A stretch of 64,000 bases of DNA. Source: Rhynchopus sp. YZ270_cl-10 (taxonomy: Eukaryota > Euglenozoa > Diplonemea > Diplonemida > Diplonemidae). The position numbers were made by a program, and so were the translations under genes. The notes beneath the pieces were generated by a model that saw only the letters and a list, made by a program, of their open reading frames with translations, was not told where the DNA came from and searched no databases. The stretch is from NCBI GenBank assembly GCA_964035575.1, contig OZ037833.1:1798001-1862000 (forward strand), written 5' to 3'. The number at the start of each line of letters is the position of its first letter. Position 1 is the stretch's first letter. Below, piece by piece: positions 44,851 through 54,297 of this stretch.

Positions 44851-44933
44851 TACCGTATTCGTACAAAGTATCGACCGTAAAAAAAAAAGGTCGAACTTCC
44901 AGAAAAATCTTGAAATTTTGTACGAATACGGTA
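44851..44933. mobile_element. 83-bp inverted-repeat element (MITE-like, TA-flanked)
   Basis: TACCGTATTCGTACAAA (44851-44867) is the exact complement of TTTGTACGAATACGGTA (44917-44933). The interior has CCGTAAAAAAAAAAGGTCG and AACTTCCAG, shared with the 11971-12075 element. TA at both outer ends fits a Tc1/mariner-like TA target. Confidence 0.75.
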
Positions 44934-45270
44934 CTTTCAAATCAAAGAAGAGAAAGTACAACGTTCTATACCGACACATCCAATATTTTTAGGGGGAAAA
45001 CAACAACAATAACAACAAACTGTTGTAGGCAACTTCTGTCGCTTCTATTTGTCCTATTTTGTCAATAATTTGATGTGCAAAAAATAACGGGGAATTAATA
45101 AAAAAATCATGCGTCTGCCTTCCGAGATAACCACCTACCAGCTAGACGTTCCTTCTTCCCCCTCCACATCAGTGCCGAGGATCCTTTCTTTCTATAGGAT
45201 CTCGACTTATAGGGACTGTGGTTGGGGTAGTGTATTGTACGTTGGTGTGGGGGAAAAGAAAATCTTATAC

Positions 45271-45301
45271 GATGAACCTAAGCCTCGTGTTTAGTCACCT
45301 T
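45271..45301 (+). repeat. family B stem-loop
   Basis: GATGAACCTAAGCCTC, GTG, then TTTAGTCACCTT. A compact copy with the full left arm. Confidence 0.7.
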
Positions 45302-45352
45302 GATCACATTCGGTATCGCACAGCAAAAAAAAAATAATAATCACCCCCCCCC

Positions 45353-47260
45353 CAGGGCTGTTCCTAAGTGAGAATGAGAATAAGGGATTCTGATTTTGAG
45401 TTTTTTTTCCTTTTTTTTTTTCCTTTTTTCCTTCGTTGGGTTTTAGCCTGCTTCTACTAGGTTAGGAGCCAAAAATTTGTACACCACTGGTCGGGGTGGT
45501 ATGCAAACAAGCCAAAGATCAGGTTTTCGGGTGGGGGGAAAAAAAAAAATCCCCCCCCCAAAAAAAAAAAATCCGCCTGCGGCGCAGGCTTTTCCCCATA
45601 TATGCCTCCCAAAATGCGGATTTTAGATTTTGGAAATGCCGCACCGAAGGAATTTTCGTGGTTGCCGCACTTTTTTTTCGCCTAAGCTTCTGTCTGGGAA
45701 AAAATGACCAGGAAAAAAATGTTGGGGTCCCATGCTCCAAATGTGTGAAATAAGCAAAAAAAAAAGTATTCTGTGCACTGTAGTTGTAGCTATTCTGTGT
45801 TTGACAGTAAAAGTATGCAATTTTGAGCAACATTTTTTTTGAAATGTTGCGTACCGTGGCTTCGCCAGGAACCTTTGGGTGCCATGACCGCCGTTTCTTT
45901 TGTAAATGTACTGAGGTTACTGATAATTCGTGCACCACGCGTGCTTGGTGCAATTCTTTCGCAGACCGGACTAAACCAGAGAAGGGTACTTTAGAGTGTT
46001 TTTGCACACACATGTGACCCCACCGTGGAGAGCAATCGGCTCGCGCAATCAAAAGAAAGCAGAGAAAAAGGAAAAGACAAAAAGACAAAAGTTGGGTACC
46101 GTGCGCCTGCGGCGCTACCTGTTCCCAGTCAAAACACCATAATTTCATCTGAATTTGGGTTTTCAGACCTGAAAATGACCCTTGTTTACGAGTATGGGTT
46201 CATATTTGTGAAAATTTAAGTCACTAAAATTTTGTCCATTTTTCCGAATATGCCCCACCACAGAACGGGATTGGCTCAAATCCGGCAAAAATGCAGGAAA
46301 AACCTGCCTCTGCGGGTTTAAAAAAAAAAGGAAAAAAACGAGAATAAAACCAGCGATTTTTGGGGGAAAAACCGAGAATAAGGAACAGCCCTGGTCCCAT
46401 GCTTCAAATGTGCGAAACAAGCAAAAAAAAGTATTCTGTGCACTGTAGTTGTAGCTATTCTGTGTAAGACAGTAAAAGTATGCAATTTTAAGCAACATTT
46501 TTTTGAAATGTTGCGTACCGTGGCTTCGCCAGGAACCGTTCGGGTGCCATGACCGCCGTTTCTTTTGTAAATGTACTGAGGTTACTGATAAATCGTGCAC
46601 CACGCGTGCTTGGTGCAAATGTCAATGAAGTGCCGAACTCCGCAGTTGGATAACCGAGGAATTCTCATATTCCGCCGGAGGCCCTCAACTTGAGCTGGGT
46701 TGGGGACCAGTTTGACCATGTATAATAAGAAGCTGCCTCCGGCAGGCTTTGCGCTAAGGTCGGTTCTTTTGTCCCGGGGTTTTTGGATATTTTTGTGGTG
46801 TTTTTCTTTCGCAGACCGGACTAAACCAGAGAACCTCATAGTTCATAGTGCGGGTACTTTAGAGTGTTTTTGCACACAAATGTGACCCCACCGTGGAGAG
46901 CAATCGGCTCGCGCAATCAAAAGAAAGCAGAGAAAAAGGAAAAAGGAAAAGGAAAAAAGTTGGGTACCATGCGCCTGCGGCGCTACCTTCCCAGTCAAAA
47001 ACACCACAATTTCATCTGAAGTTGGGTTTTCAGACTGAAAATGACCCTTGTTTACGAGTATGGGTTCATATTTTGTGAAAATTTAAGTCACTAAAATTTT
47101 GTCCATTTTTCCGTATATCCCCCACCACTGAACGGGATTGGCTCAAATCTGGCAAAAATGCAGGAAAAACCTGCCTCTGCGGGTTTAAAAAAAAAAGGAA
47201 AAAAACGAGAATAAAACCAGCGATTTTTGGGGGAAAAAGCGAGAATAAGGAACAGCCCTG
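45353..47260. mobile_element. 1.9-kb non-autonomous DNA transposon, hAT-like, with internal duplication
   Basis: The left end CAGGGCTGTTCCT (45353) and right end AGGAACAGCCCTG (47260) are inverted repeats. Both flanks are C-runs (9 and 10 bases), compatible with but not proving an 8-bp target duplication. Inside are two direct units, about 45725-46393 and 46394-47260, more than 90% identical by eye. The first unit ends in its own copy of the right terminus (CAGCCCTG), and the second carries about 185 extra bases (46619-46804). No transposase frame is present. The interior shares GACCCCACCGTGG with the 48076 element. Confidence 0.75.
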
Positions 47261-47642
47261 CCCCCCCCCCTCTCACCCCTGCAAACTGCTGTTTTACGAG
47301 TATTCGAGAGGGAAAATCATCAAAAGTATTTACCCATCTTCGAGGTTTCAGTAATGTCATGAGTTAAATATTAAATACGCCGCTAATAGCAAAAAAAAAT
47401 GCTAAAATTCGAGCAGAGTTCCAAAGCCCAACGTATTTAACCCCACATTTTCTATTCACATTGATTAGAATTCGTAGAAATTGGTGGAATGTAATCATTT
47501 GCGAAGACACAGGTTCAATAATGGGGGGAAATGAGGAAAAGGTTCGGTAAAGATGATCGTACACCACCTTCCTTAAAACAGAGGCGAGAGAAACGGCAAA
47601 CCCCAAGTATGGAGTACGCAAGGCGGCAAAATAAATTTTCGC

Positions 47643-47665
47643 TGTAACCTACCGAGGGCAGGCGT
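47643..47665 (+). repeat. CCTACCGAGG repeat, second copy
   Basis: TGTAACCTACCGAGG followed by GCAGGCGT, matching 2085-2106. Another CTACCGAGG without the upstream part is near 47831. Confidence 0.45.
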
Positions 47666-48075
47666 GACGCTGACTACACGGTAGGTTTCGGGTAGCCGCG
47701 CCACTGGTACTGCCTCTTGCATTTTTTTTTTAATGCTGTTGCCAAGAGGTGGGGGGAGGGGTATGTGGGTCAACAAAGGGTTTCCTTGTGAAAACCTCTC
47801 ACAAGGCATGCCCCCCCCCCCCCCCCCCGCGCTACCGAGGCATGCTCTGTACATAGTTAGGAACGGTAGGGTAATAAAAAGGGGAAGGTTCTGTGTTGCA
47901 CAATCCTAGTGTGAGTGACGACCGTACCGATAGAACTAATTTGTCCTTTAGCGTGTAGGGGGGGAAAAAAATGAGCAAACCCCTCAACGATTTGGGGAAA
48001 ATACAAACGAAATAATAATACAGGCGGGCAAAAAAGGAAGAAAACAAACAAAAAAAAACACACCCACCTTGAGAG

Positions 48076-48376
48076 CATGCATGCGGCTAACTTGGATTGG
48101 AGATCAGAAAAATATCGTATTTTTTCTGCATTTTATTTTCCCCAACGGGGCTCTATGGAACAGATGAAGAGAGTGGTGAGCTGAAGGAAATTCAATCACA
48201 CATTTGCGACCCCACCGTGGTGAGAAATTGGCTTGCTGAGAAGAACGGATTCCGGAAATGCAAATATCGGTGTTTTTTTCGGGCCCGCTTTTTCCTGCAG
48301 AACTCTCGTGGGGGGGAAAAATACGGGATTTCGAAGAAAAAAAACGCAAAAAATCTCATATTTAGCCGCATGCATG
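48076..48376. mobile_element. 301-bp MITE with perfect 8-bp target duplication
   Basis: The ends CATGCATGCGGCTAA and TTAGCCGCATGCATG are perfect 15-bp inverted repeats. The element is flanked by identical CTTGAGAG at 48068-48075 and 48377-48384. The 8-bp duplication fits the hAT superfamily. The interior shares ACACATTTGCGACCCCACCG (one or two changes) with the 1.9-kb element to the left. There is no coding capacity. Confidence 0.88.
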
Positions 48377-48560
48377 CTTGAGAGGTAAAAGCGCGTTGCA
48401 AAATGAGACACAGCGACCCTAGGGACGCATTGTGTAGGCATGATGCAAGGAATTGCCATATTGGCTTGTTGGGCCTCTACACAGAGAAAATAAAAATATG
48501 GTGCACCGTTTATACTGAGCAATCTCTTCTTCGGCGAACCAAAAAAAAGGAAAACGTATA

Positions 48561-48708
48561 AGATGAACCTAAGCCTCTCTGAGCTTAGTCACCTAAAGGA
48601 GGGGGTAAAGTTGATAGTGCAAACGCCGGGAACGCAGGCAACTCAAAATAAGAAAAAAAAAGAGAAGTTTAGAAAAATGTGGAAAGTTGAACCTAAGCCC
48701 AGCCACCT
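48561..48708 (+). repeat. cluster of B, A and short B stem-loops
   Basis: 48561-48594 is family B with a perfect CTAAGC/GCTTAG inner stem. 48615-48642 is family A (AGTGCAAACGCCGGGAACGC then AGGCAACT). 48684-48708 is a shortened family B (TTGAACCTAAGCCCAGCCACC). The three lie within 150 bp, in one orientation. Confidence 0.7.
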
Positions 48709-49267
48709 CAAAATAAAGTATAAAAATAAATGAAGTGGTTGCGGGGAAAGATCGGGTCTTCGTTTGTGCGCTCAAAGCAGGGCGAAACAAAAAAGGTGGA
48801 AAAGTGTGAAACTGCATTTTCGTGTTGGTGTTTGTGAAGTGAATCAAACAGACAATTACAAAAAAAAATCATGATTTTTTTGTTTTCCGTTTTGTTTGCC
48901 CAAAAAGCGCCTGTCTCCAATCTTAGTACTGACAACCAAACCAGAGGCTTCGGATGTGTTAACTACCACAAAGGGGGTTGAGAGAAAAGCTGAATATCTG
49001 TTGCTTGTCTCCTCCTCTTACCACATGATTGTATCAATGTGGGTTTTACCTTCAGCATGCACAACTACAGCCAATAGCCACTACCAACCCCCCCAAGCCC
49101 ATCAACCCCCTTTTTTTTTTTCATCCGGAAGAATGAAAACAATGAAACACAAAAAAAAAAGACAAAAAAAAAGCTCAAAAGTTTTGTTCATTCGTTGATA
49201 TTTTTTTCCTGTGTCCATGCAGAGCGTCAACTCTGTGGTGGCGGCAAAAAAAAAAGAAACAAAACTA

Positions 49268-49310
49268 ATTGACTTGAAATACAAAAACCCCTCTCGCGGC
49301 AGTGTACCTA
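49268..49310 (+). repeat. family D fragment (left third)
   Basis: TTGACTTGAAATACAAAAAC then CTCTCGCGGCAGTGTACC match the left part of family D. The GC hairpin and right end are absent. Confidence 0.65.
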
Positions 49311-49781
49311 ACGACAACGAATAATTGAAAGACGTGAATATGCCACAATGTGAAATAGAAACATAACAACTCATCACACAAAAAAAAACCCATGGGGAGA
49401 GGTTGTGAAACGCATACATCTCGACCTGTTTGGTGAGGAGTGGCTCTGCAGCGCGGTTCCCCAGAACCGCAAAAGTGTGTTCAAAAATGCTTTGTTTTCT
49501 ATTTCCTCCTTCATGAGGCAACATAAATATTTTCCAAGAGAAAGATACAGAAAGAGGGGGTGCAAAAAAAAAAAAAATGTGTACCACTCGTGAGTTGAGA
49601 ATACAAGACACCTTGAGCAGTTTGCTACACCTTTTGCAGATAACGTTTTTTTTTGTTTGTTTTTTAAATCAGAAACAGGCGAAAAAAGCAAGGAAAATAA
49701 ATAAAAAAAAGGGCGCTAAAAACCAGAACGAACGAGGAGCACAAAACCAGAACAAAGAAGTTGGCAAAAATAACACAAAAA

Positions 49782-50143
49782 TTGAGGTGATCCAGCGCAC
49801 ACTTTTCCACACTTTTTCACACCGTGAAAACATGTGAAAATAAGTGAAAACGTGTGAAACCAAGGTGAAAATGTGTGAAATCAAGTGAAAATATGTGAAA
49901 CCATGTGAAAACATGTGAAACCATGTGAAGCCAAGTGAAACCATGTGAAAACATGTGAAACCAAGTGAAAATGTGTGAAACCATGTGAAAACACCAAGTT
50001 TTTTTTCTGGAGGAATCCACTCAGAGTGCGTGAAGCAGTTTTTTTTTCACTTTCGTACACACTTTTTCACACCGTGAAACCATGTGAAAATGTGTGAAAC
50101 CAAGTGAAAATGTGTGAAAAAGCGTGAGACTGGATCACCTCAA
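49782..50143. mobile_element. 362-bp inverted-repeat element with internal 10-bp minisatellite
   Basis: The terminal inverted repeats TTGAGGTGATCCAG (49782-49795) and CTGGATCACCTCAA (50130-50143) are perfect. Identical AAATAACACAAAAA flanks both sides (49768-49781 and 50144-50157). The interior is largely a 10-bp minisatellite of GTGAAAACAT/GTGAAACCAA-type units, with a second inward pair of CACTTTTTCACAC motifs. It has no coding capacity; the apparent minus-strand open frames are translations of the minisatellite. Confidence 0.85.
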
Positions 50144-50180
50144 AAATAACACAAAAAAAAAAAAAAAACAAAAAGTTGAC

Positions 50181-50275
50181 AAGATGAATCTGAGCACCTC
50201 TCTTTGCTTAGCATCAGAAAAAAAAATTTTTTTTTGAAAGATGAATGTGCCTCTCTCTCTGAAACACATATCTTA
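50181..50275 (+). repeat. family B then family C stem-loop
   Basis: 50181-50215 is a family B variant (AAGATGAATCTGAGCACCTC ... TTGCTTAGCATC). 50237-50275 is family C (GAAAGATGAATGTGCCTC ... ACACATATCTT). The same B-C order occurs at 57638-57730. Confidence 0.65.
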
Positions 50276-50675
50276 AAAAAACGTTTCTAAGATAAATGAG
50301 ACGGGCTGATTGAGAGGAGGGACCATTTGTGGTAAAGACTGGAACCACACGGAGACCTAGAGGTTCTTCAGAGGTGTGAGAGGTGAGGCCCTTTTTCCTT
50401 CCAAAACGAGGAGGGGGGGGAAAAACGGGGTTGTATAGCGAAAACAGGAAAAGAACAGGAAACAGAGTATAAAACGCATCTCAGTCAGGGGGGAAATAGT
50501 TGAAAAAAAACGCATAGAAAAATAAAAGCAATTTTGCATGGAGTTCTTTTTCTTCCATAGAAATGGAAAATGACCTCCTCCCCATATACCCCACCCCTCT
50601 TTTTTTGATTGCAAAAAAAAAAAAAACCTCTTTTTGAGATTCGCAAAAAAAAAACCCCCCCCGCAATATTTCCTT

Positions 50676-51869
50676 TTATTCCACTGCACCAACCGTTTTT
50701 TTCACCATCATGAGTTCGTGAAGTCTGCATGATGCTGGTCTTGGTGGGGGCACTGCTTTGCCTGTTGCTGAGTCCGACCAGGCTCCGGTCCGCTTCCCGT
50801 TTATCGCACCTTTTAACCCGGGAAGGCAGAGTGGTTCTTCTCTCTCAGTTTTTTCATGCGGTTTTGCCCGCCTTTCTTTGTCTGTTGGGGGATGGTGGAG
50901 ACCACGCCATTCTTTGCCTTGTCTGTTTGAGCGGTACTTTTTTGGCGACCCTGAGACTTCACTTTTGTGCTGCACCTTTTTAAGCGGCGACAGGACGGTC
51001 GTTGGCGACGGTGCTGGGAGCAGCGTTTGCGCCACAGGAACCTCCCTCTCTTCATGCTGAGTCAGCGACGGCAACAACGGCGGACCCACTGTCCTATCCT
51101 TCGAAGACTTGATAAGCTCATCCACCATCTGCACCCGCTTCATCGGCAGCCAAGGACACTGAAGCCTTTCTGCAACACGATCCGGGTCGTCCGGCACCGT
51201 AGTATTGTCGACCACCCAACGCACGCCTTTGATTAGCACCATGATGTCGTCGTTGGTCCACTCTCCACGCCGGATGCGGTGTCTCACCTCCTTCGGTGCT
51301 TTGTTCTGTCTTGCCAGCATTCGGTAGCGAAGCTGTGGATGCAAAATGCCTGCATTCATATCCTCCTCCTGCTTGACCTTCACCAGTGGAGCTGGGGCAG
51401 GCGGGTTGTGCAGAGAAAGCGGTTTTTTGGTAGGCTCCGTGGACTCCACAGCCTGGAGAATGTACTCCGAGCAAGACGAAGCGTCGCCCACCAACGCGGA
51501 GAGGCAGGTCAGCGCGTACAGTGTCTGCACACAGGAGGGCCGCTGTGCTGCCGCACTGCTGAGGCTCTCCATTGCTGCGGCGTAGTTGCCCTGGGAGATA
51601 GAAACGTATGCTTGCTGCACGGAGTGGTCCACATCGGCCTCGTGCTTGTGTATCGCTTGGTCCACGGTTAACATCTTTTTGGTACGAAGAGAGCTGTTCA
51701 CCTGGACAACCGCGCGCTGCTTGAGAAGAACCTGAGGCAGGCACATCTCGCGTGTGGTGGTGGTCGTGTGGCTGTGCGTCGTGTGCGTCGGGACACCACC
51801 CAGCGCAGGGAGAGACTGGTTGCACGTCATCGACTCATCGTCGCTCAGGTCAAACCCGCCGTCCGACAT
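50676..51869 (-). CDS. TPR-like and Myb/SANT-like protein (397 aa)
   Basis: A single exon starting MSDGGFDLSDDESMTCNQSL. About residues 70-150 hold helical hairpins (ADVDHSVQQAYVSISQGNYAAAMESLSSAAA, VQTLYALTCLSALVGDASSCSEYILQAV) that read as one or two TPR-like repeats. About 195-260 contain GEWTNDDIMVLIKGVRWVVD then PDRVAERL, CPWLPMKRVQMVDELI, which resembles a Myb/SANT domain (W-T-x-D-D...W...L). The rest is basic and Pro/Ser/Lys-rich with KKYR and KERR clusters that could target the nucleus. A chromatin or RNA-processing role is possible, but neither domain is textbook, so the function is left open. Confidence 0.72.
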   Translation of the reverse strand: MSDGGFDLSDDESMTCNQSLPALGGVPTHTTHSHTTTTTREMCLPQVLLKQRAVVQVNSSLRTKKMLTVDQAIHKHEADVDHSVQQAYVSISQGNYAAAMESLSSAAAQRPSCVQTLYALTCLSALVGDASSCSEYILQAVESTEPTKKPLSLHNPPAPAPLVKVKQEEDMNAGILHPQLRYRMLARQNKAPKEVRHRIRRGEWTNDDIMVLIKGVRWVVDNTTVPDDPDRVAERLQCPWLPMKRVQMVDELIKSSKDRTVGPPLLPSLTQHEEREVPVAQTLLPAPSPTTVLSPLKKVQHKSEVSGSPKKYRSNRQGKEWRGLHHPPTDKERRAKPHEKTEREEPLCLPGLKGAINGKRTGAWSDSATGKAVPPPRPASCRLHELMMVKKTVGAVE

Positions 51870-52057
51870 CTCTCGTGTGTGAAAAAAATTGCGAGAGAAA
51901 AAAAGGGAAAGAGGGTAAAGTTTTGTGCAAAATGCAAACGAAAATTCTGGGTTGGGTGGTTGAATTTAGGGATAAGGGAGGAGAGGAGAAGAGGAAACCA
52001 AAACAATGCGTCATTTTTTGGGGCCATCAGACCAGAAGCTAGGAGCGTTTGTCATCA

Positions 52058-53143
52058 TCATTTTTTTGTTTCGGCCTCCATGGCACGTTCGTATTCCTTC
52101 TCGAAAAGGGTTTTTTTTAGTCTGTATCCGGACTGCTTCATGAGGGTGTAGAGGCCTGCGGCACGCTCTGTGGCGCCTCTGTTTGCGAAGATGGTCATCA
52201 TGTTTGTTGCGACTGCGAGATTCATACAGTTTTTTGCTGTGAATGCGCATTCGAATATTTGCTCTGCAACGTGGAGGGGTGCTTCGCCACGCAGACAGGC
52301 CTTCAGGTATGTTGCGTAGGTGAACGACGTCGGCACCAAGCTTGTCTTTGGAACGACATCCGGTGTAACTCCGTTGCGCAGCACGTCTGGGGCGTTCTTG
52401 TGCAGAAACACGCGTCGCCCAAACGACAGACACCCCTCCCAGTCACGTGCCTCAGCAAACGCATTCAGCACCATATTCGCAGACACCGCATCCTTCTTTA
52501 CGTTGGCTGAAATATACAAATTAACTGCAGCAGACACCTCACCCGCCCGGCACGCCACGCGGAACACAATGTAGTCCAGCTCCCCGCTCTTCAGCACCTT
52601 CACAAACTCCCGCTTCCACAGCCCCTTCGCGCTGGCGACGTTCTCGCAGCAGAGGAGAGCAAAGGTCGCTGTGCGGGAGTCAGGCTTCAACCCTCTCTTG
52701 TTCATGCTGACCAGGACCTTCCGCATTTCGGTTGGGTTGGGTTTGTTGAGGGAGGCGAGCACGGCGTTCATGCATGCTGTGTTTGGGGGGAGGCCATGCT
52801 GCGCACGGTCCCTTATGTATTCAAGGACCTTATCGTGAGAGCGTGTCTTGCTGAAACCTTCGATGAGAATGGCATGTGTCTTGTGGTCCGGCATGATATG
52901 TGCCATCTCCTTGTGAAAGCGCTCTGCAGCGGAAGGCATACCCCACCTGCACATTGCCTGCAAAACTGTGTTCAGCGACAGACGCCCCACCTCGCCGCCC
53001 TTGTCGCGCACAACGTCTATCTCATTGTACAACGCCGAAATGTTCCGTTGCGTCTCACCCGGCGAGATTCGCCGCTCCACACGCACATTCCGCACCAAAC
53101 CTAACAAATGCTGTGCCACATGGTGGTCCCCCTTCCCCTTCAT
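52058..53143 (-). CDS. pentatricopeptide repeat (PPR) protein (361 aa)
   Basis: The start is taken at ATG 53143 (MKGKGDHHVAQHLLGLVRNV). A pyrimidine tract ending CTCTCTTTAG lies 8 nt upstream, which makes the earlier in-frame ATG (53179) less likely. About seven to eight PPR motifs of 33-37 residues are visible, for example RLSLNTVLQAMCRWGMPSAAERFHKEM, DHKTHAILIEGFSKTRSHDK, NTACMNAVLASLNKPNPTEMRKVL and VSANMVLNAFAEARDWEGCLSF. PPR proteins bind organelle RNA in a sequence-dependent way. The N-terminal basic stretch (LVRNVRVERRI) could be part of a mitochondrial targeting signal. No catalytic DYW or SMR domain follows. The short length suggests a small processing or stability factor. Confidence 0.85.
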   Translation of the reverse strand: MKGKGDHHVAQHLLGLVRNVRVERRISPGETQRNISALYNEIDVVRDKGGEVGRLSLNTVLQAMCRWGMPSAAERFHKEMAHIMPDHKTHAILIEGFSKTRSHDKVLEYIRDRAQHGLPPNTACMNAVLASLNKPNPTEMRKVLVSMNKRGLKPDSRTATFALLCCENVASAKGLWKREFVKVLKSGELDYIVFRVACRAGEVSAAVNLYISANVKKDAVSANMVLNAFAEARDWEGCLSFGRRVFLHKNAPDVLRNGVTPDVVPKTSLVPTSFTYATYLKACLRGEAPLHVAEQIFECAFTAKNCMNLAVATNMMTIFANRGATERAAGLYTLMKQSGYRLKKTLFEKEYERAMEAETKK

Positions 53144-53328
53144 CGTGTAATCTAAAGAGAGGTGAAGGGGAAACAGCATAGGTACAGTCGTGTGAGACAA
53201 AGCAACGGAAAAGAAAACACAATGCTATTCGCATATTGGACGAAACACAAAAGCTTGAGGCTAGACAAAGTAGTTAGTAGTTTACGCGCACCTCCCAACC
53301 CCGACCCCCAATACACCCCACCCCCACA

Positions 53329-54297
53329 TCAGATCAGTAACGCCATCAGAACGGTGCAGCAGGTGGCCACAAAGAGGAAAGGGTCATCCAGTGAGTGTGG
53401 CGCAAGTGCCTCTGAGAGGGTTGCGATGGGCGGCAGTGCAAGGAACAAGAACAGCAGCTGCGGTGGGGTCAACTCTGTGGGATCCGCAATCCGTGCAACA
53501 ATCACAATAGAGACCAGCGCAGAGAAGAAAACGCACATCGAACCCTGGTAGCTCCGCACAAAGGGGCTGCGTCCTGGGTACAGCCAGGCAGGCACAGAAT
53601 ACCTGGTGGAGGGTGTGCTGTAGTAGACGCCGACAACTTCGGCCAAACCATCGCCAAAAGAAGATATGATCATTGGTATGAGCAGAAGCGACTGTCGCTG
53701 CATCGTCACCGCAAATATGTACATAAACGGGAGTGCGACAAGACAGAACGCGATGTACTGCGCAACAGTCCACCTCACAGTGTACGGCACATCCTCGGGA
53801 CGTTCAAACCCCATCTTCATTGTCACGACAAAGTATTTGATACAACGTTTTGCCAGCAAAACGTATTTTTTGTTTGTACCGAAGAGTGAACTCCGTTCTG
53901 TGTCCATTTCCTGCATTTCGTCCACAAAGCACAGAATCAGTGCCATGAAATACAGCACGAACGGAAAAATCATTGTGTACATGGTTTCAATGTACTTGTC
54001 TTTCAGACATAACCGTTGAGATATACCCATAGAAATTGAAACCATCATGTTGATTTTTCGTGTGTAATTTGCTTTCATGTGGCAATAACGACGAAACAGA
54101 CCTGTCAAGAAGAACACCGCCCACGAGAACGGGATACTGGTGAGCACTTGACCCAGGAAGACGGGATCCATGATCTTGATACGGCCCTCCACATCCTCCG
54201 TACCCACGTTGTATTCGTCAAGCAGAACCACAGTAATCAGCACCATCGACCCGAAGATGGCAATGGCCGGGGTGAGCGTCATCTTGAATCGTGGCAT
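53329..54297 (-). CDS. polyprenol/diacylglycerol kinase-like membrane protein, copy 1 (322 aa)
   Basis: A single exon starting MPRFKMTLTPAIAIFGSMVLIT. About eight hydrophobic segments are visible. The most telling part is near residues 215-300: SLLLIPMIISSFGDGLAEVV, GVYYSTPSTRYSVPAWLYPG, RSPFVRSYQGSMCVFFSALV, ending PHSLDDPFLFVATCC. GDG(L)AE...GVYY...S..GS is the CTP-binding pattern of the dolichol kinase/phytol kinase/Dgk1 and CDP-DAG synthase clan, which phosphorylates lipid alcohols in the ER or similar membranes using CTP. The substrate cannot be told. It is about 94% identical in protein to the copy at 55368-56336, which begins 2039 bp to the right; the two are head-to-tail. Confidence 0.83.
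   Translation of the reverse strand: MPRFKMTLTPAIAIFGSMVLITVVLLDEYNVGTEDVEGRIKIMDPVFLGQVLTSIPFSWAVFFLTGLFRRYCHMKANYTRKINMMVSISMGISQRLCLKDKYIETMYTMIFPFVLYFMALILCFVDEMQEMDTERSSLFGTNKKYVLLAKRCIKYFVVTMKMGFERPEDVPYTVRWTVAQYIAFCLVALPFMYIFAVTMQRQSLLLIPMIISSFGDGLAEVVGVYYSTPSTRYSVPAWLYPGRSPFVRSYQGSMCVFFSALVSIVIVARIADPTELTPPQLLFLFLALPPIATLSEALAPHSLDDPFLFVATCCTVLMALLI

Larger units (their letters stand above)
44251..50675. other. 6.4-kb gene-free repeat island
   Basis: No supported gene. It contains a TA-flanked 83-bp inverted-repeat element (44851-44933), a 1.9-kb composite element with CAGGGCTGTTCC ends (45353-47260), a 301-bp element with an 8-bp target duplication (48076-48376), a 362-bp element with a 14-bp target duplication (49782-50143), several family A, B and C stem-loops, and a family D fragment (49268-49310). 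Long A, T and C homopolymers are frequent. Confidence 0.75.

Noticed and set aside
45496-47000. Short open frames in the 1.9-kb element considered as transposase remnants
   Set aside because: Frames are at most about 200 codons, low-complexity and not shared between the two units in a coding-like way. The element looks non-autonomous.
49669-50020. Minus-strand frames of Phe/His/Ser repeats (FTWFHMFSHGF)
   Set aside because: They are translations of the 10-bp minisatellite in the 362-bp element.
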